64,000 bases of DNA from Actinocrinis sp035653575. Lineage in GTDB: Bacteria > Actinomycetota > Actinomycetes > Streptomycetales > Catenulisporaceae. Positions 10,281-19,106 of this stretch are shown piece after piece. The stretch is from positions 8,511-72,510 of the forward strand of contig NZ_DASRBQ010000009.1 in assembly GCF_035653575.1 (NCBI RefSeq). The letters are read 5' to 3'. The position numbers and the translations under genes were made by a program. A model generated the notes under the pieces. That model searched no databases. It was not told where the DNA came from and was given only the letters and a program-made list of their open reading frames with translations. Each line of letters begins with the position of its first letter. Positions within the stretch are counted from its first letter, which is position 1.

Positions 10281-12107
10281 TCAGTCCGGCAGGCTCGCCT
10301 CCGCCGCCAGCAGCTGGTCGTACGCTGCGACGATCGCCAGTGCGCGCTTGGGCACGGTGATCTCATGGTTATACGACGAGCGCAGCAGGTACCGAGCGAG
10401 CGCCGTATGCCACTCCCAGGCGTGAGTGCGGTACTCACCCTCCCCGGACATTCCAGGGCAAAACGCGCGAAGGTTACCGGTTAGCCAATTGAGCGCGGCC
10501 AGGGCTGCCGCCGTCCCATCGCCGGTCACCTTGCGCTCGGGCAGATCCGAGGCGTCTTGGCCGGGCGGCCGCGTGACGCCCTCGGCGCGCGGCGTACCTT
10601 CGCCAGTCGGCATGTGAGTGAACTGCGTCGCCATGAAATCGGCCGGATCAGGTACCGCTGGCGCCGAGTCCTCGGGCGGATCGAGCAGCGGCTCAAGGCG
10701 GCCCAGTCGCGCCGCGACCACGCGCCAGCGCTCGAATCCGGTGAAGAACATCGACTCGGTGGCCGGATCCACGCTGTGCATCAGCAGGTCCACCGCCAGC
10801 CGCGCCGGATCGGTCGCCCAGTGTGCGTGCGCGAAGCGGCTCGCGTCGATGACCGCGGGCTCCGGATGGCGCCCCTCGTAGACCAGCACGTTGGTGCCGT
10901 GCAGGTGCCCGTGAGAGAACACGCCGTAGGTACGCCTTGCGGCCGTGCGCTGCGCGTCCGCTTCGCCGATCCGGCCTTCCGCCACGAACCCGGTAACCCG
11001 CTCGGTCAAGTCCTCGACCAGGGATTCGGCCAGCCGGCAGCCGTCCGGATGCGTGAGCACCGGCGCCAGTTGCTTGACCGCGTGCAGTACCCGGCGCTGC
11101 CGGTAGTAGGGGGTGCGCAGGAGATCGGCCGGCGAGTCGATCTCCTGCGCGGTGTCCGCGTACACGCCCCCGAGTCCGTCGGTGAACAAGGCCGCGAACA
11201 CGTCTTCCACTGCGGCGTCAGATGCGCCGCGCGCCAGCCACTCCCGCAGCGTCAGGGCACTGCCCTCCAACTGCGCGGCCAGCGCATACCAGCCGTTGAC
11301 CGGACCGACCGGGTACGGCGGTGCCTGCTTGGCCAGAAGCGACTGGCGCAGCATTCCCCACGCCTCCGCGGAGCGCTGTGCCTCCCGCTCCAGCGCGTCT
11401 TTATCCAGGCTGACCTTGAGCACGTGATGTGTACGCACGCCGCTGTTGTCCAACGCAGCCGTCACCGCACAAACTGCCGCGCCTGAATAGCCGGTCGCGA
11501 TGTAACCCAGACTCATGTTGCGTGTGGTGCGGCCCGCTGCTTGCAGGATGCGCGCGTAGAGACGGCACAGCGTCGGTTCGCCGACCGCGTGCACGAAGGT
11601 CTGGATGTCCGGGTCGAACTCGTCGTAGGTCACCGCGATCGGCGCGACCGCCCCGGTGTCCAGCAGGTGGTTGTGGATCTCGGTGGCGATCGCGGAGGGG
11701 CTGCTCTCCCGAGCCTCGACGCTGAACTCGTACCGCCGCAGCACCCGGTGCGCTCCGCACCGGCGGGCTTCGTCGAGCAGGTCTGGACGGTGGGCCTGGC
11801 CGCTGCTGATCGCCAGGATGAACGCGCCGGGGAAGCGCTCGCGGGCGTCGCAGATGAGGTTGAGCCCAGGCTGCGCGGCCGCCGCACCGGCCCCGTCCCG
11901 CGCAGCCGCCGGCAGGTCCACGACGATCAGGTCGTAGGCCGCGCCCGGCACCGAGAAGAGTTCGCGCACCCGGCCGGCGTCCTTCGCCGCCGTCCACATC
12001 ACGTGCCAGCCGAGCTGGGCGAACGGATGGCGCAGGCGCTCGGGCAAGGCGGTGAGGTTGTCCTCGTCCTCATCGATGAGCAAAGCCTGGATGGAGTCCA
12101 CGGTCAC
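10281..12107 (-). CDS. Receiver-like domain fused to a kinase-fold (APH/TCAD9-like) domain
   Basis: 608 residues. Residues about 5-150 have receiver features: acidic cluster IDEDEDN (11-17), Asp64 in IVVDLP, and LAISS at 98-102, but the late conserved Lys appears as Arg in HRVLRRYE. Residues about 165-460 look like a protein-kinase/aminoglycoside-phosphotransferase fold: glycine-rich ATGYSGAAV (204-212), HHVLKVSL with Lys231 as candidate ATP lysine, and SHGHLHGTNVLVY (398-410) with VIDASRF (419-425). The usual HGD of such kinases is HGH here, so catalysis is uncertain. In this reading it resembles the ternary-complex-associated kinase-like domains named in predicted conflict systems; I could not verify this. 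Its ATG overlaps the stop of the 1642-residue gene by four bases, implying coupled translation. Confidence 0.72.
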   Translation of the reverse strand: MTVDSIQALLIDEDEDNLTALPERLRHPFAQLGWHVMWTAAKDAGRVRELFSVPGAAYDLIVVDLPAAARDGAGAAAAQPGLNLICDARERFPGAFILAISSGQAHRPDLLDEARRCGAHRVLRRYEFSVEARESSPSAIATEIHNHLLDTGAVAPIAVTYDEFDPDIQTFVHAVGEPTLCRLYARILQAAGRTTRNMSLGYIATGYSGAAVCAVTAALDNSGVRTHHVLKVSLDKDALEREAQRSAEAWGMLRQSLLAKQAPPYPVGPVNGWYALAAQLEGSALTLREWLARGASDAAVEDVFAALFTDGLGGVYADTAQEIDSPADLLRTPYYRQRRVLHAVKQLAPVLTHPDGCRLAESLVEDLTERVTGFVAEGRIGEADAQRTAARRTYGVFSHGHLHGTNVLVYEGRHPEPAVIDASRFAHAHWATDPARLAVDLLMHSVDPATESMFFTGFERWRVVAARLGRLEPLLDPPEDSAPAVPDPADFMATQFTHMPTGEGTPRAEGVTRPPGQDASDLPERKVTGDGTAAALAALNWLTGNLRAFCPGMSGEGEYRTHAWEWHTALARYLLRSSYNHEITVPKRALAIVAAYDQLLAAEASLPD

Positions 12108-15100
12108 GCGCCCCGCTCCAGACGGCTGTACTCGGCGGCGCCGCTGCGGGCTGCGGCACTGTGCTCGAGGTCGCCGTAATGAACCGCATCGTGATCATCA
12201 CTGCCGTGATCCTCGACGCCGTTCTGCTCGCCGCCATCGCGTTCCGCGACGTGGAGTTCGATTGCCCGACGCTCGGCGGTCGAGCGTTCGAAGACGGAGT
12301 GCTCGCCGCTGTCGCTGTCGAGCGGCGCGCCGGACCAGGGTCGCAGCGCAATGACCGCCTCGTAAGTCCAGCCGTCGGTGCTCAGTGCCCGGCCGGTCAG
12401 CCAGCCGCCGAACGGCCGCAGCGCGCGGGCCAACGCCGCCAGACCGCGCCCGGGCTCCGGACCCGGCAGTGCCCCGGAGTTGCAGATGACCAGCTGCACG
12501 CCGTCCGGCGCGGGACGGCGGATGCTCACCTCGAACAGGGGCTCGTCGTCGTCAGCGTCCTCATCGGCGGCGAAACGGCACCGCGCGTTGTCCAGCACGT
12601 GCCCGACCACCTCGGCGAGCAGGTCGCGCGGGCAGAACACGGGCACGGCCAGATCGCCGGAAAGCTTCGTCGTGGCGCTCAGCCCGCGCTCCTCGACGGC
12701 GGCGTGCACGACGTCGCCGACCAGAGCCGGGACCGACCGCACCAAGTGCACCAGCTGCGCCGGCGAGTCCGTACCCGGCCGGTGCGTGGCGAACAACGCG
12801 TTGTACCACCAGCCGATCCGGTCCAGCAGATCCCGCCGCTGCGCCCGCCACCGGCCGTCCTCCGGACGCCTCGGCTCCCGAACCAGGCTGCTGAGACGCT
12901 CGGAGAGCCCGAGCAGACCCGCCGCGCTCGCGCCGGACAGCTCGACGAACCGCTCCTGATCCCGCCGCCCGAGCAGCTCGGCAGCGTAGTCCCCGGCCAG
13001 GATCTCGCGCAGCCTGGGCAGGAAGGCCAGCACTCGCTCCTCGACCAGCCGCGTGCACTCCCGCAGGTCCGCCTCGGCCGCCGCGGTCCGCTCCCGGCTC
13101 GGCTCGGCGACCTGCAGGTCCTCGACGAAGTCGCGCACCCGCAGCAGCCGCGACTCGAAGCGGTGCCGCAGCGCCGCCTCACACCACTGCGCGGACAGCC
13201 GAGCCCAGGCCTCGCGCGGGTCGTCGAGCCGGGGCCGCGGCTTGAGCTCGGTCAGCAGGATCAGCTGCCTGATGACGTGCACGTAGTCCTCGGCCAGCGG
13301 CCGGTCCAGATCCACTCGCGCGTCCTCGAGGTACTCGCGGCAGCGAATCAGGCTCTTGCGCAGCTCGCCGAGATCGACCGGCGAGTCATGCCGCGGCCGG
13401 CGCGCCAGGCGGTACGCCTCCAGGCAGACCTGATCGACGACGACCGGCTCGTCCACGCCCAGCTCGATCAGATCGGGCAGCACCGCGGCGAAGCGGTCCG
13501 GAGCGGCGGCGGCCAGCACCATCACGGCCTGCGCGCGCAGCCACGGCGGCTCGGGCGCCGGATTGTCCAGCTCGTCGAGACAGCAGCGGGCCAGCTGCTC
13601 GCGCGCGGCGCCATAGCGCAGCGGCGGCAGCTTGAGCCAGCCGCGCTCGGCGGCCAACAGCCTGGTCAGCCCGCGGCGGCCCCACACCGAGTCCGGCGAG
13701 GACTGATTGAGCGCGGCGATCCGGTCCAACACCTCCTGGCGCGCTCCGGTGTCGTGCAGCGCCCGGCGCAGCTGTCCGCGCCACCGCAGGTAATCGATCG
13801 CGTCGTCGCCAAGCAGCGGAACCCCGAACAGGTCGGCCGGGGCGCTCTCGAACAGCTCCTCGCGGCGCCGCGGCCGCAGCAGTTCGTCCAGTCGGTCCAC
13901 GTGCCGGCGCAGCCGCAGCGGCGCCTCGGCCACGTCCGCGTATTTCTCGCGCGTGGCGCACACGCCGCATTCGTGGGCGCCCAGGCCGCCGATGCTCGTC
14001 GCGCTGATGAACTGGACCGCGACCGGGATGTCGGAGCCGCGGGTCGCGCGGGTGCCGGTCGGTTCCGCCGAGACGGCACTCAGCGACGCCAGCAGCCCGC
14101 TGTCATGCTCGGGCAGCAGATCCAGCAGTACCACCGCCACGATCCGCTCGGCGCCGGCTCGTACCGCATGCCGGATCAGCGCTTGCAACGTGCGGCCGGT
14201 GCGCGCCGAATAATCCACGATCAGCAGCGTGCGCGGGCGCGGCGGCTGTTCCTGGCCGGAGGAGTTCGACCAGACCGCTCCGTGGCTTAGGTGCTGGATG
14301 CCGACCGGCGCGCTGACGCTTTGCCCGCCCTCCGAAAGCCGCGTCCGGGCCGCGTGCGCGAGCAGCCCGGCTTTCGACCGTTTCTCGCCGGGATACCAGA
14401 TCTGGATCGCGTCTTCGGGCCGCCCCGGATCGGCGCGATGATGCACCCGGGCGAGACCGCGCTGGATGGCGTCGACCAGGACGTCCGTGATGCGTGTGCG
14501 GGCGTCGTCGCGGCGGAACATCCGCTCCAGGTCGATCGAGGCGCTCGCGTGCATCCGCCGCGGGTACTCGATGTGCCCGATCCGCAGCGCGCCGGCCGGC
14601 GACTCCGGCTGCGGCGCGCACCAGTACAGCAGCTCCTCTTCGCTCATCGGCAGCCGCTCGGGTGCGCGCGCGGGAGCCGGGCGCAGCGAGACCGGGTCGA
14701 TGTCGACGATGGCGGGAGGCGCGCCCGCGCCCGGAACAAGGGCCTGCAGGCGATGCATGCGGCCCACCCGCTCCGACTGCTCGGCCTGGCCGGCCTCGAG
14801 GTCGATTTCGGCCAGCGCGACGACCGGGATCTCCCGGTTCAGCACCTTGATCCGCCCGCGCTTGACCCGCGCGTCGACCGCGCACGCGATGACCACGGGC
14901 TCGGCGTGCTCGACGATCTCCGCCACCGCGCGCCGCACCGTGTTCTCGGTGAGGATCAGATCCGCGCACAGCACCACGCGCGCCTCGCCGGGCACGTCCC
15001 CGGCGGTCGGCCAGCCGCCGCGATCATGCTCGGAACTCGCCGGATAGGTCCGATCACCGAGGGCCAGGCATTCGCTCAACCGCGTCGCCAGACGCGGCGG

Positions 15101-17032
15101 GCAGGTATGCGTTGGAGCGACCATGACCGGGCCGCGGCTCGGCGGCAGCGCGGCCAGTTCCGCCTGCACCGCGCGGGCGAGGGTGAACGCGGCCACGTCG
15201 AAACCGATCGTGCCGTCGAGCAGCCGGCCGACGTCCAGCCAGCGGTTCGTCACGGCGAGCGTGGGCGTGCGGAACATGCCACGGCGCACGCCCTTGCCGT
15301 GGCGGGCGGCCTCAGCGCTCAGTTCGCGCTGGGACGCGTCTGTCAGCGTGCTAAGGATGTGCAGCGGCGAGAGCAGCAGGATCAGGCTCTCACCCTCGAC
15401 CGAGACCAGGTGCTTCTGATTGCGCAGGAAGCGCTCGAACTCCTCGCCCGACCCGCCCGCGCTCAGCCAGCGCTCGCGCGCCTCACCTACCAGCGAGACG
15501 CCGCCGACGCTGGTCAACAGCTCCAGCACGGCGCGCACCGGCGCCGAGCCGCCGTGCCACAGTGGTCGGCCCTGAGCGCCGACCACCAACATGGCTCCGG
15601 CAGCGTGCCTGCCGTTCTTACCGCCCTTCTCGCCGCCGCCTTTCTCGGGGCCCGGCTTCTCGGGACCCGCTTTATCCGGACCGGCAGTACCGGTGCCGTG
15701 CGCTTCCCCTCCTGGAACGCACGACTCCAGTACCTGCCAGGTGAGGTCCGGGAACACCGCCGCCACCGCCGCGCGCTCGGCGCCCTGCGCGAGGAAGTCC
15801 AGCGCCTGGCGTACCGATTCGCGGACGTTGCCGGCGGAACCCGGCCCAGCGTCGATCTCGCCGCCGAGCGAGACCGTGACCACAACCCCCGACGTGCGCG
15901 TACCCGAGATGCCGAGGCCGCCGCGGGTGCGAGAGATCGCCGCGGCGTACGCCGACCGATCCGCATCCGTGAGCCCTTGCCGCGGATCGAGCGCGCAGCC
16001 GAGCCAGCTCAGCCGGTGCGGCCGGTGTAACGCCGGATGGCCGCTCCAGTGCCCGGTGGGCGCGGCGAACCGCGGACCGACCGGCACGGTCGCCTCGAAC
16101 AGCGTCTCGGGTGCGCCGCTGCCGCCGGCCACCAGGTGCAGCACCCGGCTCGCCCCCAGCTCCGGATCCGCCGGGAAGGCGGCGAACGCCGCTTCGCCGA
16201 ACGCGCTGCCCGCGAAGTCGGGCCGGGCGAACGGATCCTCAGGTCCCGGCGGGTGGCCGCGGTCGAACAGCTGCCCGCCGACCAGCACGCGCGGGGTTCC
16301 GGGACTGCGTGACGCGGCCAGCCTGGCCGCGTTGTCGATCAGCTCGGCCAGGACCGTTTCACTGATCGCGCGTGCGTCGGCGGCCGAGAGGCCGAGGTCA
16401 CTGAGTCCCTGCTCAACGGCGATGTACCGCGCGGCGCCGCGTAGGCCCGCGCCCTCCACCGGCTGAAGCCACTGTAACGGCAGCAACCTGCGCCGGTGGC
16501 CCACCGGCTCGACGGCCTGCTCACTACGGCCGGCCGCCACGTCCCCGGACGGTAGCTCATCGATTTCCTCCCCTTGTCCCGCGGCCCCGGCACCCCGCAC
16601 TCGCACGGCATCCACCGGCCAGTGCGGCGCCTCCCGGAAACCGGCCTGCCGCATGAAGGCCCGCGCCTGGCCACGTCTGCCGGCCCGGTGCCTCGTGCGC
16701 CGCGTGCGAGACCAGGAGTCCGAGATCGCGCCGCCCGACCGCGCTTCCCGCTCCGGCAGGTCCCGCCCGCCCTGTTCCGACTGCCCCACTTCATGCGCGG
16801 GCAGCGTCACCGTCGCGCCCACCCCGGCCGCGACGGCCGCGTCCAGCAGCAGCAGCGCCCTGGCCAGCACGCCGAACTCCACATGTTCGACCCTGCCGAA
16901 GTCCAGGTGCGGACCCCCGCGTGCGAAACCCCCGAGCCCGCCGCCCTCGCCGGCCGCCGCCCCTTCCGGGGCGTCGATCTCGGTGACCCAGGCGGCTGTA
17001 CTCAGCACCGGGGGAAATCGGAACTCGGTCAT
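12104..17032 (-). CDS. Giant multidomain protein: STAS-like, GHKL ATPase, two PRTase-like domains, GHKL ATPase
   Basis: 1642 residues. An N-terminal STAS-like part (about 40-190: HLDFGRVEHVEFGVLARALLL, later LLPLQWLQPV) precedes a GHKL-type ATPase with N-box AELIDNAA (229-236). A charged PEK-rich linker lies at 451-474. A first phosphoribosyltransferase-like domain (about 600-765) has RVVLCADLILTENTVRRAV (685-703); a second (about 810-1040) has TLLIVDYSARTGRTLQALI (935-953), close to the PRPP-loop pattern, and is followed by HECGVC (1020-1025). A helical region (1080-1440) leads to a second GHKL-like ATPase (1450-1567: VVGHVLDNAR, CNSGALPGPEPGRGLAALA). The C-terminal tail is acidic. No enzyme of this layout is known to me; binding ATP and a phosphoribosyl or nucleotide ligand is inferred. 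Operon partner: receiver-kinase at 10281-12107. Confidence 0.8.
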   Translation of the reverse strand: MTEFRFPPVLSTAAWVTEIDAPEGAAAGEGGGLGGFARGGPHLDFGRVEHVEFGVLARALLLLDAAVAAGVGATVTLPAHEVGQSEQGGRDLPEREARSGGAISDSWSRTRRTRHRAGRRGQARAFMRQAGFREAPHWPVDAVRVRGAGAAGQGEEIDELPSGDVAAGRSEQAVEPVGHRRRLLPLQWLQPVEGAGLRGAARYIAVEQGLSDLGLSAADARAISETVLAELIDNAARLAASRSPGTPRVLVGGQLFDRGHPPGPEDPFARPDFAGSAFGEAAFAAFPADPELGASRVLHLVAGGSGAPETLFEATVPVGPRFAAPTGHWSGHPALHRPHRLSWLGCALDPRQGLTDADRSAYAAAISRTRGGLGISGTRTSGVVVTVSLGGEIDAGPGSAGNVRESVRQALDFLAQGAERAAVAAVFPDLTWQVLESCVPGGEAHGTGTAGPDKAGPEKPGPEKGGGEKGGKNGRHAAGAMLVVGAQGRPLWHGGSAPVRAVLELLTSVGGVSLVGEARERWLSAGGSGEEFERFLRNQKHLVSVEGESLILLLSPLHILSTLTDASQRELSAEAARHGKGVRRGMFRTPTLAVTNRWLDVGRLLDGTIGFDVAAFTLARAVQAELAALPPSRGPVMVAPTHTCPPRLATRLSECLALGDRTYPASSEHDRGGWPTAGDVPGEARVVLCADLILTENTVRRAVAEIVEHAEPVVIACAVDARVKRGRIKVLNREIPVVALAEIDLEAGQAEQSERVGRMHRLQALVPGAGAPPAIVDIDPVSLRPAPARAPERLPMSEEELLYWCAPQPESPAGALRIGHIEYPRRMHASASIDLERMFRRDDARTRITDVLVDAIQRGLARVHHRADPGRPEDAIQIWYPGEKRSKAGLLAHAARTRLSEGGQSVSAPVGIQHLSHGAVWSNSSGQEQPPRPRTLLIVDYSARTGRTLQALIRHAVRAGAERIVAVVLLDLLPEHDSGLLASLSAVSAEPTGTRATRGSDIPVAVQFISATSIGGLGAHECGVCATREKYADVAEAPLRLRRHVDRLDELLRPRRREELFESAPADLFGVPLLGDDAIDYLRWRGQLRRALHDTGARQEVLDRIAALNQSSPDSVWGRRGLTRLLAAERGWLKLPPLRYGAAREQLARCCLDELDNPAPEPPWLRAQAVMVLAAAAPDRFAAVLPDLIELGVDEPVVVDQVCLEAYRLARRPRHDSPVDLGELRKSLIRCREYLEDARVDLDRPLAEDYVHVIRQLILLTELKPRPRLDDPREAWARLSAQWCEAALRHRFESRLLRVRDFVEDLQVAEPSRERTAAAEADLRECTRLVEERVLAFLPRLREILAGDYAAELLGRRDQERFVELSGASAAGLLGLSERLSSLVREPRRPEDGRWRAQRRDLLDRIGWWYNALFATHRPGTDSPAQLVHLVRSVPALVGDVVHAAVEERGLSATTKLSGDLAVPVFCPRDLLAEVVGHVLDNARCRFAADEDADDDEPLFEVSIRRPAPDGVQLVICNSGALPGPEPGRGLAALARALRPFGGWLTGRALSTDGWTYEAVIALRPWSGAPLDSDSGEHSVFERSTAERRAIELHVAERDGGEQNGVEDHGSDDHDAVHYGDLEHSAAARSGAAEYSRLERGA

Positions 17033-17127
17033 CCGCCACTCTGCGTACTCGATACGGAGCCTGCTCGGCCGCGGGCGGCGCCCGTGTCCTCCACGGCCGC
17101 CTTGCGATGCCTCGCGCGGGTCCTACA

Positions 17128-17141
17128 GTGACATGGGTCAC
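17128..17141. promoter_or_regulatory. Spaced palindrome in the divergent promoter region
   Basis: GTGAC-N4-GTCAC, about 100 bases upstream of the giant protein gene and 178 bases upstream of the divergent HTH regulator. Candidate operator for that regulator; the arms are short, so chance is possible. Confidence 0.35.
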
Positions 17142-17160
17142 CTCGGAAACAGCCCCGGAG

Positions 17161-17187
17161 TCGGACACGGTCGGACAGCGACGGACA
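17161..17187. repeat. Three CGGACA direct repeats at exact 10-bp period
   Basis: CGGACA recurs at 17162, 17172 and 17182, each in a 7-base core separated by three bases, putting the copies on one face of the helix. This arrangement resembles sites for regulators that bind tandem heptamers. It lies between two divergent genes. Confidence 0.45.
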
Positions 17188-17318
17188 CGGGCGGCCGAAA
17201 GGGCAGTCCCGTTCCCCCATTTGGCGGAGTCCGGTCAAAGACCGCTCGCGGACCGCGATTTCCGCTGGCGACGGTTACCCTGACGGAGCGTTACGTCAGT
17301 TCACGGACAGGGCGGCAG

Positions 17319-18653
17319 ATGGATCGGCTGGGCGGCGGCGCCTCCTTTCCCGAGGATCTGGGGCTCCGGAACCTGGAGACCCTGGAGGACCTCGGCGATT
17401 CGCTGCGCCGATTGCGCCGCAGATATGCGCGGCGCCGTAGCGACGCCTTGTTGTCCTATCGGTATTTGGCGGAGAAAACCGGTTACGCGCACGGCGTGAT
17501 CGGCGGTTATTTCTCCGGCAAGGTGCTGCCGCCGCCGGACAAACTCGACGTCATCGTCGTACTGCTGGGCGCGGACAGCTCCGAACGACTCGCCTTCGCG
17601 GCCGCGCGAGACGCGATCGAGGAGCGCCGCCGCCGTCCGTCCGAGTCCGCCCCAGGCTCGGCGGCGGGCGCCGGGGGAGCGAATGGACACGGCGGATCGC
17701 ATTCGCCTGGCGCCGGCCGCTCCCCTACCCCAGCCGCCGCGGCGAGCAGTTACCTCTACGACCTGCTCACAAGGCCGGGCCGTTACCGCACGCAGTGGCG
17801 CTCGTTGCTTGTCCCAGGTAAGGGCGCGGTCGACGCGATTGCCGAGGTGATCGCCCGCTCGCTGGCCGATCGCGGAGCCGAGGACGCGGACCAGGACCTG
17901 GTGAAGCTGCGCGGCAGGGTCTCCCGCGCGCTGGCCGGCAACAGCCCGGACACGGTGCTGAGCAGCGCCACCCTCAATTGGTTCGCGGACGCCTTCGATA
18001 TCGCCCCCGACGACGCGGACCGGCTGCGGTTTCTGCACGCGGGTTCGTCGAGCATCCGCTATGTGCGCGGCGATGCGCAGGAGACCGACCTGCCGATCTT
18101 CGACGCGCCACCGGCGCGTCACCGCACGGTGGACCTGCGCGAGTACCACTACCTCGGTCCGGACGGTCTGCCGGTGCAGCACCGTACCGATCAGGTCCTC
18201 GAGGCGACCGAGGACGGCCTCGACCGGTACACGTACATGGTCGACACGAACATGCTGACTCTCGATGTACAGACCGGCGGCGTCCCCGGCCTGCCGTACC
18301 AGCTACGCGCGCGAGACGGCAACGTGTACCACGCGATTGACATCCTGCTTGAGCGCCCGCTGCCGCGCGGCGCCACGGCGGTGCTCAACTACACCGCGAC
18401 CTTTCGTTACGAGGAGGCTCCGCCCACCGAGATGCGGCGGGTGTTTCGCCGCAAGGTCGACAACTACCTGCTGTGGATCCACTTCCACCCGGACATGGTG
18501 CCGAGCAAGCTGTGGTGGGCGGAGTGGAACGGCGTGGTCAACAGCTCGATCACGCACCGTGAACCGATGACGCTCAATTCGTCGAACGAGGCGCACCGCT
18601 TCCTGGAGGGTGGTGTCGCGCAGGCCGTGGTCGGTTTCTACTGGGAGTGGTGA
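17319..18653 (+). CDS. HTH (XRE-like) regulator with large C-terminal ligand-type domain
   Basis: 444 residues from the ATG at 17319; the frame stays open upstream but that part overlaps the divergent gene and reads as noise. The N-terminal 80 residues are an HTH of the XRE kind seen in large actinobacterial regulators: LGDSLRRLRRRYARRR, LSYRYLAEKTGYAHGVIGGYFSGKVLPPPDKLDVIVVLLG. A Gly/Ser-rich linker follows (about 110-145). The middle part (about 150-250) is helical, and the C-terminal 190 residues are strand-rich with many Tyr and Trp (for example DNYLLWIHFHPD and WWAEWNGVV); I do not recognise a fold with certainty. It is divergent from the giant GHKL/PRTase gene, across repeats and a palindrome, and is the natural candidate for its regulator. 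Confidence 0.8.
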   Translation: MDRLGGGASFPEDLGLRNLETLEDLGDSLRRLRRRYARRRSDALLSYRYLAEKTGYAHGVIGGYFSGKVLPPPDKLDVIVVLLGADSSERLAFAAARDAIEERRRRPSESAPGSAAGAGGANGHGGSHSPGAGRSPTPAAAASSYLYDLLTRPGRYRTQWRSLLVPGKGAVDAIAEVIARSLADRGAEDADQDLVKLRGRVSRALAGNSPDTVLSSATLNWFADAFDIAPDDADRLRFLHAGSSSIRYVRGDAQETDLPIFDAPPARHRTVDLREYHYLGPDGLPVQHRTDQVLEATEDGLDRYTYMVDTNMLTLDVQTGGVPGLPYQLRARDGNVYHAIDILLERPLPRGATAVLNYTATFRYEEAPPTEMRRVFRRKVDNYLLWIHFHPDMVPSKLWWAEWNGVVNSSITHREPMTLNSSNEAHRFLEGGVAQAVVGFYWEW

Positions 18654-18756
18654 CGAGCCGACTCAGCCGCAGGCCCGACGCGTGGACGGGATCGGACGCG
18701 TCGGCGTTTTCCTGTCCGGGGTCGGAATTGTCGGAGGTCTGCTCCACACTGGCGGT

Positions 18757-18990
18757 ATGTGCAGAAGCATCAAGACCCTTCGCCCGCCGATGACCCTGGA
18801 CGTCGGCGAGGAGGACGTCCGGGCCGCGGCGCTCCAGTACGTCCGCAAGGTCTCCGGGTTCCGGGCCCCCGCCGCGCACAACCGCGCCGCGTTCGACGAG
18901 GCGGTCGAGACGATCGCCGCGGCTACCGCGCAACTGCTTGACGCCTTGGAGGTGCGTGGCGCGACGAGCCGAGCCACCGCGCCGTCCTGA
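18757..18990 (+). CDS. DUF2277 family protein
   Basis: 77 residues starting at the ATG that gives MCRSIKTLRPP, the invariant opening of the DUF2277 family; any longer frame overlaps the preceding gene's end and adds unrelated sequence. The segment EDVRAAALQYVRKVSGFRAP followed by FDEAVETIAAATAQLLDALE is also typical, and the length fits. Function is unknown. It lies 103 bases downstream of the HTH regulator in the same direction, without obvious functional link. Confidence 0.9.
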   Translation: MCRSIKTLRPPMTLDVGEEDVRAAALQYVRKVSGFRAPAAHNRAAFDEAVETIAAATAQLLDALEVRGATSRATAPS

Positions 18991-19033
18991 GTAGTCGCCG
19001 TCGCCTTGAGTCGTCGCCTTGGTCGGATCACCT

Positions 19034-19062
19034 TTGACAGCATGGATCCGAGCCGGTAAGAA
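19034..19062 (+). promoter_or_regulatory. Predicted housekeeping promoter for the zinc-ribbon membrane protein
   Basis: TTGACA (19034-19039), 17-bp spacer, TAAGAA (19057-19062). The start codon at 19107 leaves a leader of about 38 bases. Confidence 0.6.
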
Positions 19063-19106
19063 CGAGCGGCCGAATCCGATTCAAGGTTCTTCGATTGTGG
19101 GGGAAC

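Noticed and set aside
10007..10438. N-terminal extension of the LuxR-type regulator
   Set aside because: It overlaps the receiver-kinase gene and the terminator; the AGGAGG-preceded ATG at 10006 is far better.
12161..14290. Long rightward open frame (709 codons) opposite the giant protein gene
   Set aside because: Arg/Gln/Pro-rich with no recognisable domain, and antisense to a gene with clear domains.
17278..17298. CTGACGGAGCGT match between the HTH regulator upstream region and the tetR tail repeats at 56241-56420
   Set aside because: Only 12 bases shared with no matching surroundings; chance is likely in a GC-rich genome.
16653..17318. N-terminal extension of the HTH regulator
   Set aside because: It lies on the opposite strand of the giant protein's start and reads as shadow sequence; family-like sequence begins at 17319.
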